This document shows, in pieces, positions 49,051-58,071 of a stretch of 64,000 nt of DNA. Where the stretch lies: NCBI GenBank assembly GCA_934254815.1, contig CAKQME010000001.1, positions 1 through 64,000 of the forward strand. Direction: 5' to 3'. Both the position numbers and the translations under genes were made by a program. The notes below the pieces were generated by a model that saw only the letters and a program-made list of their open reading frames with translations, had not been told where the DNA came from and did no database searches. Every line of letters starts with the position of its first letter. Within the stretch, counting starts at the first letter, position 1. The stretch comes from an uncultured Clostridia bacterium. GTDB lineage: Bacteria > Bacillota > Clostridia > Christensenellales > Borkfalkiaceae.

Positions 49051-51225
49051 ATGAAAATTATCAAGAGAAGCGGAAGAGAGGACGTTTTCGACGAGAATAA
49101 AATCGTTATGGCGGTAAGTAAAGCCAACGCTTCCGTGAGCGAGGGGAAAAGACTCACGCAGGACGAAATCAATCGTATAGGGGATAACGTTACGGCTATA
49201 GCCAAACGTTCTTCGCGCGCGCTCAGCGTCGAAGAGATTCAGGATTTAGTCGAAAACGAGATAATGTCGCTTCATAAATTCGACGTTGCGCGTAAGTATA
49301 TTACCTATCGTTATACCCGTCAGCTCGTGAGAAAATCCAACACGACGGACGATCAGATTCTGAGCCTTATCGAATGTAATAACGAAGAGGTTAAACAGGA
49401 AAACTCCAATAAAAATCCCACGGTAAACAGCGTTCAGAGGGACTATATGGCGGGTGAGGTCAGCAAAGACATCACCAAGCGTATTTTGTTGCCGAGAGAA
49501 ATCGTCGAAGCGCACGAAGCGGGCATAATACATTTCCACGACGCCGACTATTTCGCTCAGCATATGCATAACTGCGATCTCGTCAATCTTGAAGATATGT
49601 TGCAGAACGGCACCGTTATAAGCGGAACGTATATCGAAAAGCCGCATAGTTTTTCTACGGCTTGCAATATCGCCACGCAGATAATAGCGCAGGTCGCCTC
49701 CAATCAGTACGGCGGGCAGTCGATATCTCTTACCCATCTTGCCCCGTTCGTCGAGATAAGCAGACAGAAAATAAGAAAAGAAGTCGTCGAAGAACTCTCG
49801 GAAGCGGGCGTTACCGACGTTGAACTTATAAACAAAATTGCCGAAAAAAGACTTCGTAACGAGATAAAAAGAGGTATACAGACCATACAGTATCAGGTTG
49901 TAACTCTGCTTACCACAAACGGTCAGGCTCCTTTCATCACCGTGTTTATGTACCTTAACGAGGCGCGTAACGAGCAGGAGAAAAAAGACCTTGCCGTAAT
50001 TATAGAAGAAACGCTTTTACAGCGTATTCAGGGCGTTAAGAACGAGGCGGGCGTATGGATAACCCCCGCTTTCCCCAAACTTATATACGTTCTCGAACCC
50101 GATAATATAACGGAAGATTCGAAATACTGGTATCTTACCGAACTCGCCGCGAAGTGTACGGCGAAACGTATGGTACCCGACTATATTTCCGAAAAGAAAA
50201 TGCTCGAATATAAAGTCGATAAAAACGGCGAGGGGCATTGCTATACCTGTATGGGTTGCAGAAGCTTTTTGACGCCTTACGTCGACGAAAACGGAAAGCC
50301 GAAATATTACGGCAGATTCAATCAGGGCGTCGTTACGATAAACCTTGTCGACGTCGCGCTGTCTTCGGGCAAAGATACCGAAAAATTCTGGAAGATTTTC
50401 GACGAGAGACTCGACCTTTGCTATCGCGCTTTAATGTTGCGCCATAACAGACTTAAAGGTACGCTTTCGGACGCCGCGCCCATATTGTGGCAGTACGGCG
50501 CGCTTGCCAGACTTAAAAAAGGCGAAACCATAGATAAGTTGCTATACGGCGGTTATTCGACTATTTCGCTCGGTTATGCAGGGCTTTACGAGTGCGTGAA
50601 GTATATGACGGGCAAATCGCATACTTCTGCCGAAGCCAAACCTTTCGCGCTCGAAGTGATGCAGCATATGAACGATAAATGTAAGGAATGGAAAGCCAAA
50701 GAGAATATCGACTTTTCGCTTTACGGAACGCCGCTCGAAAGCACGACTTATAAATTCGCAAAGTGCCTGCAGAAGCGTTTCGGCGTAATACCGGGCGTCA
50801 CCGATAAAAACTATATAACAAACAGCTATCACGTTCACGTTACCGAAAAAATCGACGCGTTCACGAAACTCAAATTCGAAAGCGAGTTTCAGCAGTTGTC
50901 GCCGGGCGGAGCCATAAGTTACGTCGAAGTTCCGAATATGCAGAATAATATTCCCGCCGTTCTCGAACTTATGAAATATATTTACGATAACATAATGTAC
51001 GCCGAACTCAACACGAAGAGCGATTATTGTCAGGTATGCGGCTATGACGGAGAAATGCAGATAATAACAGATACCGACGGTAAACTCGTGTGGGAATGTC
51101 CCAACTGCCATAACCGCGATCAGGCTAAAATGAACGTGGCGCGCAGAACGTGCGGTTATATCGGCACGCAGTTCTGGAATCAGGGCAGAACGCAGGAGAT
51201 AAAAGAGAGGGTTTTGCATCTGTAA
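49051..51225 (+). CDS. nrdD: Anaerobic ribonucleoside-triphosphate reductase, class III
   Basis: 724 residues. N-terminal ATP-cone (KIIKRSGREDVFDENKIVMA), long catalytic barrel with the Cys pair CYTCMGCRS region, Zn site CQVCGYDG and CPNCH, and glycyl radical loop RRTCGYIGTQFWNQGR at the C-terminus. It reduces NTPs to dNTPs without oxygen. GGAGGTAGGAG precedes the ATG. Its stop overlaps nrdG by 1 nt. Confidence 0.98.
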   Translation: MKIIKRSGREDVFDENKIVMAVSKANASVSEGKRLTQDEINRIGDNVTAIAKRSSRALSVEEIQDLVENEIMSLHKFDVARKYITYRYTRQLVRKSNTTDDQILSLIECNNEEVKQENSNKNPTVNSVQRDYMAGEVSKDITKRILLPREIVEAHEAGIIHFHDADYFAQHMHNCDLVNLEDMLQNGTVISGTYIEKPHSFSTACNIATQIIAQVASNQYGGQSISLTHLAPFVEISRQKIRKEVVEELSEAGVTDVELINKIAEKRLRNEIKRGIQTIQYQVVTLLTTNGQAPFITVFMYLNEARNEQEKKDLAVIIEETLLQRIQGVKNEAGVWITPAFPKLIYVLEPDNITEDSKYWYLTELAAKCTAKRMVPDYISEKKMLEYKVDKNGEGHCYTCMGCRSFLTPYVDENGKPKYYGRFNQGVVTINLVDVALSSGKDTEKFWKIFDERLDLCYRALMLRHNRLKGTLSDAAPILWQYGALARLKKGETIDKLLYGGYSTISLGYAGLYECVKYMTGKSHTSAEAKPFALEVMQHMNDKCKEWKAKENIDFSLYGTPLESTTYKFAKCLQKRFGVIPGVTDKNYITNSYHVHVTEKIDAFTKLKFESEFQQLSPGGAISYVEVPNMQNNIPAVLELMKYIYDNIMYAELNTKSDYCQVCGYDGEMQIITDTDGKLVWECPNCHNRDQAKMNVARRTCGYIGTQFWNQGRTQEIKERVLHL

Positions 51226-51749
51226 TGAATTACGGTGAAATCAAATATTGCGATATAGCTAACGGAACGGGGGTAAGAACCTCCGTTTTCGTATCGGGTT
51301 GCAGAAATCATTGCGAAGATTGTTTCAATTCCGCTACCTGGAGTTTCGAATATGGCAAGCCGTTTACCGAAGAGGTGGAAAACGAAGTTATCGCAAGCCT
51401 TAAATTGCCGTATATCTGCGGACTTACGGTACTCGGCGGCGAACCGTTCGAAGTGGAAAACCAGTCGGCAGTGCTTAAGCTTATGAAACGCGTCCGTAGG
51501 GAGTGTCCGTCAAAGAGCATATGGGTGTATTCGGGCTTTACTTATGAGGAACTTTTAAGCGGTTCGAGAGCGGCTACCGATACGGCGAAAGAGATTTTAA
51601 AGACCGCCGACATACTTGTAGACGGCAGATATGATAAGAAGTTGAGAAACATATCGTTAAAGTTCCGAGGCTCCGAAAATCAGCGGATAATCGACTTAAA
51701 GGCTACTGCTTCCGACGGGAAAGTTGTCCTTGCCGAGAAATACATGTAG
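51225..51749 (+). CDS. nrdG: Anaerobic ribonucleotide reductase activating protein
   Basis: 174 residues. Radical SAM motif CRNHCEDC (about 27-34) and GGEPF. It installs the glycyl radical on NrdD. The ATG at 51225 fits the family start (NYGEIKYCDIANGTGVRTS) and overlaps the nrdD stop; the longer frame from 51150 is an overlap artefact. Confidence 0.97.
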   Translation: MNYGEIKYCDIANGTGVRTSVFVSGCRNHCEDCFNSATWSFEYGKPFTEEVENEVIASLKLPYICGLTVLGGEPFEVENQSAVLKLMKRVRRECPSKSIWVYSGFTYEELLSGSRAATDTAKEILKTADILVDGRYDKKLRNISLKFRGSENQRIIDLKATASDGKVVLAEKYM

Positions 51750-51773
51750 AAAAAATAAAAAGGGTATACGCAA

Positions 51774-52211
51774 ATGAAAATCAAAGTAAAGAAACTCAAC
51801 GATAAAGCCGTGCTTCCCACTTTCGGAAGCGTCGAAAGCGCCGGCGGAGATCTGTACTCCGCAGAGAACGGCGACGTTACCGTCGGAGCGGGCGAAACCG
51901 CGTTTATAGGCACGGGAATAGCGGTTGAAATCCCCGCGGGGTACGTCGGGCTTGTCTATGCGAGAAGCGGCATGGCTTGTAAAAGAGGACTTGCACCCGC
52001 CAATAAAGTAGGCGTTATCGACAGCGACTATCGCGGCGAAATAAAGGTCGCTTTGTATAACCACGGAAAAGAGGCTCAGACTGTCGCGGCCGGCGAAAGA
52101 ATAGCTCAGTTGGTAATCGCGCCTTATTTAAAAGTCGAATACGAAGAAGCAGAAGAATTGTCCGACACGGCGCGCGGCGCGGGCGGTTTCGGCTCGACGG
52201 GCAGAAAATAA
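51774..52211 (+). CDS. dut: dUTP diphosphatase
   Basis: 145 residues, standard trimeric dUTPase with motifs: SAGGDLYS (I), RSGMACKRG (II), GVIDSDYRGEI (III), ERIAQLVI (IV) and RGAGGFGSTGR (V). It removes dUTP and yields dUMP. It follows nrdG by 24 nt, fitting a deoxynucleotide operon. Confidence 0.97.
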   Translation: MKIKVKKLNDKAVLPTFGSVESAGGDLYSAENGDVTVGAGETAFIGTGIAVEIPAGYVGLVYARSGMACKRGLAPANKVGVIDSDYRGEIKVALYNHGKEAQTVAAGERIAQLVIAPYLKVEYEEAEELSDTARGAGGFGSTGRK

Positions 52212-52428
52212 TATCCGCCCGATTTTCCTTTAATTGACCCGTTTGTTTGTTGAAAACATAAAAAAGGGACAAAAAATTATATTTATTTAAAATTTGTTGA
52301 GTTTTAGGCGGTTATAGTATTGACAAATTTTACTTAAAAGTATAAAATAAGATATAATCTGCGTAAATGTACGCCGAAATAGCGTCGCGCTTGCGCAGGG
52401 GTAAAATTGTTTTCACGGAGTGAACGAT

Positions 52429-54009
52429 ATGAAAAGCAAAATGAGTTTACGAATCATATCCGTAATTGTCGGACTTGTATCCGTATTCACGGTTTTCGGC
52501 GCGGCGAACGTTTTTGCCGACGAAGAAACCACTACTTACAGAGCGGTCGAAGAAGCTACGGAGAGAGCGGCGGTACAAGTTCCCGTCGACTACGTTCTCG
52601 TCAAAGCGGGAACCAAAGAATCCGTTATCAAATCCGACGATATCGAAAAAGTCGAAGTTAAAACCGAAGATAAGACCAAAACTTACGAGGCAAAGAAGAA
52701 ATATACCGCGGAAGACGACGGTTATATAGTCGGCGGCGGTTATGAATACGATGCAGGTAAAATATTCTACTATGCGACGGGTAACGATGCCGACGTCTAT
52801 TACGTTTATACTACGGTTAAAGGCGTTGAAACCGCTTACGAAACGAAAGTTACCGTATCGGGCAAGGCGGGCGAGATTTCTTATGACGAGAGCTTGCTTA
52901 CCACCGAGAAACTTGCCGAAGTTCAGTCGGCAATAAACGCGGTCAAAGCGGACGACGATTCTATAGAACTTCCTTTCGAAGCCATTACCGAAATCATAAA
53001 GAGTACGGTTCTCGATAAAAGCGTAGTCGCGTACACTATCCATTACGAAGCCCCCGGAGCTACTTCGTTTTCGACCACTTCTACGAGAAAGGGCGAATTT
53101 GCGAAACTCTCCGTATCAAGCGACGGTATTTACAGATTTTACGTTACCGCGAGCGACGGCGAGGGTAACGAAATAACCGTCAAAGACCTTGAATATAAAA
53201 ACGGCGCTTGGGGTTTGGGTTATTATGTAAAAGATACCGAAGAACTTAAAGTCCCCGTATTTACTATCGAGTATATTGCCGACAATTACATTACCATAGA
53301 AGCTAAAATCGGTTCTGAAAAGGGCAGAGTAAATCAAAGATATCAATCTGCGACGTTTACTATAAAGAATGCCGACGACGTACATTTCGTTCTTCAGTAC
53401 AGCACAGATAAAGAAGTATGGAAAAATGCGGAAAACGGAGTAGAAGCTAAATTCGACAAAACGCTTTTCACCGAAAGTCAGTTGTACTTCACCCCGCTTA
53501 CCAAGGGTTATTTCAGATTTACTGCCAGTGCGAAAGGCGGTAAGAGCGGAACCGAGACAAAGAGAGAAGTTTCGAGCGAAGTAATTTCCGTTCAGGACGA
53601 AGTCGAAGAACTAAAACTTGTCGACGAGAGATTTAAGAATTTCTTTAAGAATAACTGGTTGTCGATGATATTCCTCGGAATCGCCGTTCTGTGTCTTGTC
53701 GGTATAGTCGTTATCGCGCTCTGGAAGCCGAGCGACGGCAAGAAAGTAAATAAAGTTGCCGAGCAGGATAAGAAAGACGGCGGCGAAGAAACGGTTGAAG
53801 CGGAAGAGGCTAAAGAAGTAACCGAAGCCGAAGAAGTTGAAGATACCGAAAAAACCGTTGAAACCGAAGAAACGACGGAAGAGAACGCTGAAGCAATCGA
53901 AACTGCAGAAAGCGAAGAAACCGTTGTAAACGCCGAAAATAGCGAAGAAAAGGCAGATACCGAAGATACTACGGAAACAAGCGAAGAAAGCGGCGAAAAG
54001 ACCGAATAA
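52429..54009 (+). CDS. Surface protein with C-terminal anchor and acidic tail
   Basis: 526 residues. Signal peptide (about 1-28, ending VFADEE), a beta-rich external region (about 30-395) with three probable Ig-like units, a membrane helix (about 410-432, MIFLGIAVLCLVGIVVIAL) and a cytoplasmic tail of about 90 residues made almost wholly of Glu, Thr, Ala and Val repeats (EETVEAEEAKEVTEAEEVED). No family recognised. GGAG lies before the ATG at 52429. TTGACA at 52320 and TATAAA/TATAAT boxes at 52341 and 52353 mark a probable promoter. Confidence 0.78.
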   Translation: MKSKMSLRIISVIVGLVSVFTVFGAANVFADEETTTYRAVEEATERAAVQVPVDYVLVKAGTKESVIKSDDIEKVEVKTEDKTKTYEAKKKYTAEDDGYIVGGGYEYDAGKIFYYATGNDADVYYVYTTVKGVETAYETKVTVSGKAGEISYDESLLTTEKLAEVQSAINAVKADDDSIELPFEAITEIIKSTVLDKSVVAYTIHYEAPGATSFSTTSTRKGEFAKLSVSSDGIYRFYVTASDGEGNEITVKDLEYKNGAWGLGYYVKDTEELKVPVFTIEYIADNYITIEAKIGSEKGRVNQRYQSATFTIKNADDVHFVLQYSTDKEVWKNAENGVEAKFDKTLFTESQLYFTPLTKGYFRFTASAKGGKSGTETKREVSSEVISVQDEVEELKLVDERFKNFFKNNWLSMIFLGIAVLCLVGIVVIALWKPSDGKKVNKVAEQDKKDGGEETVEAEEAKEVTEAEEVEDTEKTVETEETTEENAEAIETAESEETVVNAENSEEKADTEDTTETSEESGEKTE

Positions 54010-54028
54010 AAGCTTAATAACAGACTAT

Positions 54029-54064
54029 AACGCGGGGCGATTTAATATCGCCCCGCGTTTTTTT
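54029..54064 (+). terminator. Terminator after the surface protein gene
   Basis: AACGCGGGGCGAT pairs with ATCGCCCCGCGTT, then T7. Confidence 0.92.
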
Positions 54065-54177
54065 ATAATACAAGTGAAAAAACTTGCTTGCAAGGGTTTT
54101 CGAGGGCAGTATTTCAACGGAAACGGCGGTTTGGCGAAGACAAATCGCATGGCAACGACTGTTGCCGACAAAATTTT
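54064..54177 (+). repeat. R2 structured repeat, copy C
   Basis: Near full-length copy of the unit at 1196-1318, starting TATAATACAAGTG with the same GAAAA/TTTTC and GGCAAC/GTTGCC hairpins. It directly follows the T tract of the preceding terminator. Confidence 0.75.
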
Positions 54178-54194
54178 ATGTTGTTTCGTTTCTA

Positions 54195-54258
54195 TATTAT
54201 TATACAAGTGAGAAAACTTGCTTGCAAGAGTTTTCGAGCGCAGTATTTCAACGAACGG
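54195..54258 (+). repeat. R2 structured repeat, copy D (partial)
   Basis: Partial copy, TATTATTATACAAGTGAG followed by the first hairpin, then diverging, as copy B does after copy A. Confidence 0.7.
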
Positions 54259-54343
54259 CTGTTATTTGCGTTTAGCAAAGAACATAATGCGAATGCAATA
54301 TAAAAATTTATTTTTGTAAGCCGTGTAATGTTATAATATTATT

Positions 54344-54433
54344 TGTCATTCTGAGGCTTAGCCGAAGAATTTCGTTGAATACGGGCGGAAATACTTGATA
54401 CTGTGGGGTGTTTCGCTCATGCTTAATAAGACA
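54344..54433. repeat. R1 repeat copy
   Basis: Opens TGTCATTCTGAGG and closes CTTAATAAGACA, 90 bp. Confidence 0.75.
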
Positions 54434-54451
54434 GAAAAAATAAATAAAATA

Positions 54452-54532
54452 TGTCATTCTGAGTGAAACGAAGAATCCCACCGATTAAGGACGGAGATTC
54501 GGTATGATATTATTTGCGCTTGATTTGAGATG
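54452..54532. repeat. R1 repeat copy (degenerate 3' end)
   Basis: Opens TGTCATTCTGAGTG, keeps AATCCCACC, then decays before the XRE gene. Confidence 0.65.
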
Positions 54533-54546
54533 AAAATCAAATATAA

Positions 54547-54759
54547 TTATTTTGTTTTATCGTCAATGCCGTCGGTAAGTTCTTCAAATGTTGTATTTAA
54601 AACTTTTAATATTTTTATTATGTTGTATAACGACGGTTCGATTTTGCCGCATTCCCATTCGCTTACGCGTTGTTGCGTCGTTTGCATTCGGGCGGCAAAT
54701 TCGCGTTGACTAAGATTATTAAGTTTTCTTAATGTTTTGATATTGTCGCCTATTGTCAT
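54547..54759 (-). CDS. Small XRE repressor
   Basis: 70 residues, essentially a helix-turn-helix (LSQREFAARMQTTQQRVSEWE, about 17-37). It is divergent from a strong promoter whose spacer holds the palindrome ACACTAacaaTAGTGT, and a second ACACTAAATTTAG lies near its own start, so it should control both directions. What it controls is the short transcript at 54.83-55.05 kb. Confidence 0.85.
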   Translation of the reverse strand: MTIGDNIKTLRKLNNLSQREFAARMQTTQQRVSEWECGKIEPSLYNIIKILKVLNTTFEELTDGIDDKTK

Positions 54760-54793
54760 AACTATATTTTACACTAAATTTAGGATAAAATAC

Positions 54794-54822
54794 TTGACAT
54801 ACACTAACAATAGTGTTATAAT
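54794..54822 (+). promoter_or_regulatory. Promoter with XRE operator
   Basis: TTGACA (54794-54799), 17-bp spacer, TATAAT (54817-54822). The spacer is almost exactly the palindrome ACACTAACAATAGTGT (54801-54816). Confidence 0.8.
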
Positions 54823-54828
54823 ATATTT

Positions 54829-55051
54829 ACGTTGATTATTCAGCGTAACAAACATGAATGCGCCTGCTCTTTTCTTGGGTGATTGCTTATTGCGGTCGTT
54901 TGATATCGGGGCAGGCGCGCCCTTTTATATGCAGAAAGAAAGGTGTGTAGGGGCAGTATAAACGCCGATGCTTTGCCTTTTCGGAGGCTTTTAACGCAGT
55001 CTGTATCGAATATAATAAAAGCGGGGCTTGCCAATGGCAAGCCCCGCTTTT
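54829..55051 (+). ncRNA. Short repressor-controlled transcript, sRNA or peptide mRNA
   Basis: From the promoter above to a strong terminator (AAAAGCGGGGCTTGCC/GGCAAGCCCCGCTTTT, 55017-55051), about 220 nt. It contains stem GCGCCTGC/GCAGGCGC (54860-54920). An ORF of 35 residues (ATG 54854, MNAPALFLGDCLLRSFDIGA onward, stop 54961) lacks an SD. The terminator also serves ftsH on the other strand. Confidence 0.5.
55017..55051. terminator. Bidirectional terminator next to ftsH
   Basis: AAAAGCGGGGCTTGCC pairs with GGCAAGCCCCGCTTTT around a 3-nt loop. Confidence 0.9.
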
Positions 55052-55063
55052 GCGTTGTTATTG

Positions 55064-57079
55064 TTAGTCTTTTTTGTCGTCGTTCTGTCCCGCAACGGGC
55101 ATTTCGATTGTCTGTTCGGTTTTGTCTTCAGCCTTTTCTTTCGCTTTTTGTTCTGCGGTCGGTTCGGCTTTGACTTTACGCTCGAAAGGATTACCCGAAG
55201 AGTGCTTTTCGCGGTCTTCGATGAACGCGTTTATTTCGGCAACGTCTTTACCTTCCATAATCATATCTACTTCGTCCTGATAAATGGTTTCGTGTTCGAT
55301 AAGAACGCGCGCCATTGTGTCGAGAAGTTTTTTGTTGGCGGTTAAAAGCTCGGTTGCTTTCGTATGCGCTTCCTTTATTATCTTTTCTACTTCGCTGTCG
55401 ATAAGCGCCGCTAAGCTCTCGCTGTAATTAGCTCTCGTCTGATAATCTCTGCCGACGAAAATCTGATCGTTGTCACCGTAATTTACGGGTCCGATCTTGT
55501 CGCTCATACCCCATTCTGTAACCATCTTTCTCGCGCGGCTCGTCACTACGCTTATATCGTTAGACGCACCCGCAGAAATATCCTTTATGATTATTTCTTC
55601 CGCAACTCTTCCGCCGAGTGTCATAACGATATCGTCGAGGAGTTTGCTCTTTTCCATATGGTTGTTGTCGTTGTCGGGGCGGGTCATAGTGTAGCCCGCA
55701 GCCATTCCTCTGGGGATAATCGACACTTCCTGTACGGGGTCGCAACCGGGAAGCAGACGGGCGAGAATAGCGTGACCCGATTCGTGATAAGCGGTTATAC
55801 GTTTATCGCTTTCGGTAACTAATCTGCTCTTTTTCTGCGGACCCATTATAACTTTGTTTATAGCTTCGTATAAATCTACGTTGGTTATCGCTTTTTCGTC
55901 GTTTCTCGCCGCGAGTATCGCAGCTTCGTTCATAAGGTTTGCAAGGTCTGCGCCCGAAAAACCTGCGGTCATACGGGCGAGAACTTTGAAGTTTACGTCC
56001 GTTGCGAGCGGCTTATTGCGCGAGTGAACCTTTAAAATCTGCTCTCTGCCGCGAACGTCGGGCATGTTGACGTAAATCTGACGGTCGAATCTGCCGGGGC
56101 GGAGAAGAGCGGGGTCGAGTATGTCCGCGCGGTTTGTCGCCGCGATTATTATGATACCGTCGTTGGCTTCGAAACCGTCCATCTGAACGAGAAGTTGGTT
56201 AAGAGTTTGTTCTCTTTCGTCGTTGCCGCCGCCTAAACCCGCGCCGCGCTGACGACCTACCGCGTCTATCTCGTCGATAAACACTATGCAGGGCATACTC
56301 TTTTTAGCCATTGCGAACAAATCTCTGACTCTGCTTGCGCCTACGCCGACGAACATTTCGACGAAGTCGGAACCGCTTATGGAGAAGAACGGAACGTTGG
56401 CTTCGCCCGCTACGGCTTTTGCGAATAACGTTTTACCTGTTCCCGGAGGACCTACTAAAAGAACGCCCTTGGGGATTCTTGCGCCGAGAGCGGAGAACTT
56501 ACGCGGATTTTTAAGGAATTCGACTACTTCTTTAAGTTCTTCTTTCTCTTCTTCCGCGCCTGCCACGTCTGCGAAACGCACTTTTACGTTCTGGTTTACG
56601 CGCGCTTTGGTTTTACCGAAGTCGAGCGCGTTTTTACCGCCGCCGCCCATCTGGCGCATGATGAACATAAATACCATTACGCCGAGAACGAGCATTATAA
56701 TCGGCATTACAAGGCTTGACCAGAACGAACCCGCGTTCGGGTCGGCACAGTTGATTACTACTTTATTGCGCTTCAGAACGTCGATTTCTTCGTTGAAAGT
56801 CTGACCGAATACGTCGCGGTAAGCGGTGTAAATTACTCTGTTGTTTTTAACGCCTTTTAAAGTGTAAGTGTCTACGATAATTCCGTCAAGCTCGTTTTTC
56901 GACGCGTCGTAACCGAGTTTGTCTTCGGAACCGCTGTACACGATACCCGCTTTTTCAAAGAAAGTCGTGGTGTCGAGCTTTTTCGAAGAATTCGTAAGCA
57001 TGCCGGCAAAAGCCAGAATACCGAGAATCGCGACGATCGCCACAACGGCTATAATTATCGTCTTGGTTGATTTTTTCAT
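55064..57079 (-). CDS. ftsH: ATP-dependent zinc metalloprotease FtsH
   Basis: 671 residues. Two N-terminal membrane helices (about 8-28 and 118-140) bracket an external domain. AAA+ domain with GPPGTGKT, VFIDEID, and second-region-of-homology Arg fingers (LLRPGRFDRQI). Peptidase domain with HESGH zinc motif and a downstream Asp. The charged, low-complexity C-terminus (KVKAEPTAEQKAKEKAEDKT) is longer than usual. It degrades membrane and regulatory proteins. Confidence 0.98.
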   Translation of the reverse strand: MKKSTKTIIIAVVAIVAILGILAFAGMLTNSSKKLDTTTFFEKAGIVYSGSEDKLGYDASKNELDGIIVDTYTLKGVKNNRVIYTAYRDVFGQTFNEEIDVLKRNKVVINCADPNAGSFWSSLVMPIIMLVLGVMVFMFIMRQMGGGGKNALDFGKTKARVNQNVKVRFADVAGAEEEKEELKEVVEFLKNPRKFSALGARIPKGVLLVGPPGTGKTLFAKAVAGEANVPFFSISGSDFVEMFVGVGASRVRDLFAMAKKSMPCIVFIDEIDAVGRQRGAGLGGGNDEREQTLNQLLVQMDGFEANDGIIIIAATNRADILDPALLRPGRFDRQIYVNMPDVRGREQILKVHSRNKPLATDVNFKVLARMTAGFSGADLANLMNEAAILAARNDEKAITNVDLYEAINKVIMGPQKKSRLVTESDKRITAYHESGHAILARLLPGCDPVQEVSIIPRGMAAGYTMTRPDNDNNHMEKSKLLDDIVMTLGGRVAEEIIIKDISAGASNDISVVTSRARKMVTEWGMSDKIGPVNYGDNDQIFVGRDYQTRANYSESLAALIDSEVEKIIKEAHTKATELLTANKKLLDTMARVLIEHETIYQDEVDMIMEGKDVAEINAFIEDREKHSSGNPFERKVKAEPTAEQKAKEKAEDKTEQTIEMPVAGQNDDKKD

Positions 57080-57185
57080 TTAACCTCTCCCGAAAATTTT
57101 CGCTGTTATAATATATAATATTATAAATAACTGCCAAAATATCTTTTTCATATATATTATCACAAATGAAAATAAAAAACAAATA

Positions 57186-57220
57186 AAAAAACGCCCTTAA
57201 GAAGTAAAAGCGGCGTTTTT
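57186..57220. terminator. Terminator between pflA-like gene and ftsH
   Basis: AAAAACGCC pairs with GGCGTTTTT around a 17-nt loop, flanked by A and T runs. Confidence 0.6.
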
Positions 57221-57279
57221 ACAAATATTTCATTGAATTTCGCTGTTTACTTCTTATAGGGTGTGTACGTTGAAAATTT

Positions 57280-58071
57280 TTATCCGCCGATTTGACCTTT
57301 AAGCCCGTAAGAATTTACAACTTTTAGAAGTTCGTTCATAAGTTCTTTGCTCGGCGGCTCGATATCGCCCATAAGGTATTCGCGGTTAAGCCCCGCGTAT
57401 TTGTCGCTGCCTATGCGGTGATAGGGGAGAATATGCATCTGTTTTACGCCTTTTAACGACGAGGCGAATTTAGCTATGTCGCCTATTTCTTCTTTCGTTG
57501 CGTTGAAAGTCGGGATAACGGGCGTGCGAATTATCAGTTCGCACATACCCGAATCGGCTATTTTACGCGCGTTGTCGAGTATTCTGTCGTTGGGGCGGGT
57601 GGTGAATTCTTCGTGCTTTTTGCAGTTTATGTGCTTTATATCCATCAGATAAGTGTCTAAATAAGGCAGATATCGCGATATTATCGAGAAATCGGCATAA
57701 CCCGTCGATTCCATTGCGGTGGAAATCCCGCGGTCTTTGGCGGCTTTTAAAAGCGCGACGGCAAAATCCGGCTGCATTAAACTTTCGCCGCCAGAAAGCG
57801 TCATTCCGCCGCCCGAACGTTTGTAATACGATCTGTCGCGTTCGACTTCTTCCATAACTTCCGCCACGGTTACGTCGCGCCCGACGGTTTTAGTCTTGCC
57901 CGCGACAGTCATTTGCTGAATATCGTATTTTTGCGATTCGGGGTTACAGCACCATTTGCAACGGAGCGGACAGCCCTTTAAAAAGACGATCGTGCGTATG
58001 CCTTTGCCGTCGTGTACGGAAAACCGCTGAATATCGAATATCCTGCCTTTTTGGTTGAGATATTCTTCCAT
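57280..58071 (-). CDS. Glycyl radical enzyme activase (radical SAM)
   Basis: 263 residues. CPLRCKWC (about 34-41) is the radical SAM cysteine motif; GGGMTLSGGE binds SAM. It makes the glycyl radical on the dehydratase just upstream, overlapping it by 1 nt. The ferredoxin-like insertion with two extra 4Fe-4S clusters normal in clostridial glycerol-dehydratase activases is absent: about 50 residues separate the Cys motif from GGGMTLS, without further CxxC pairs. Confidence 0.92.
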   Translation of the reverse strand: MEEYLNQKGRIFDIQRFSVHDGKGIRTIVFLKGCPLRCKWCCNPESQKYDIQQMTVAGKTKTVGRDVTVAEVMEEVERDRSYYKRSGGGMTLSGGESLMQPDFAVALLKAAKDRGISTAMESTGYADFSIISRYLPYLDTYLMDIKHINCKKHEEFTTRPNDRILDNARKIADSGMCELIIRTPVIPTFNATKEEIGDIAKFASSLKGVKQMHILPYHRIGSDKYAGLNREYLMGDIEPPSKELMNELLKVVNSYGLKGQIGG

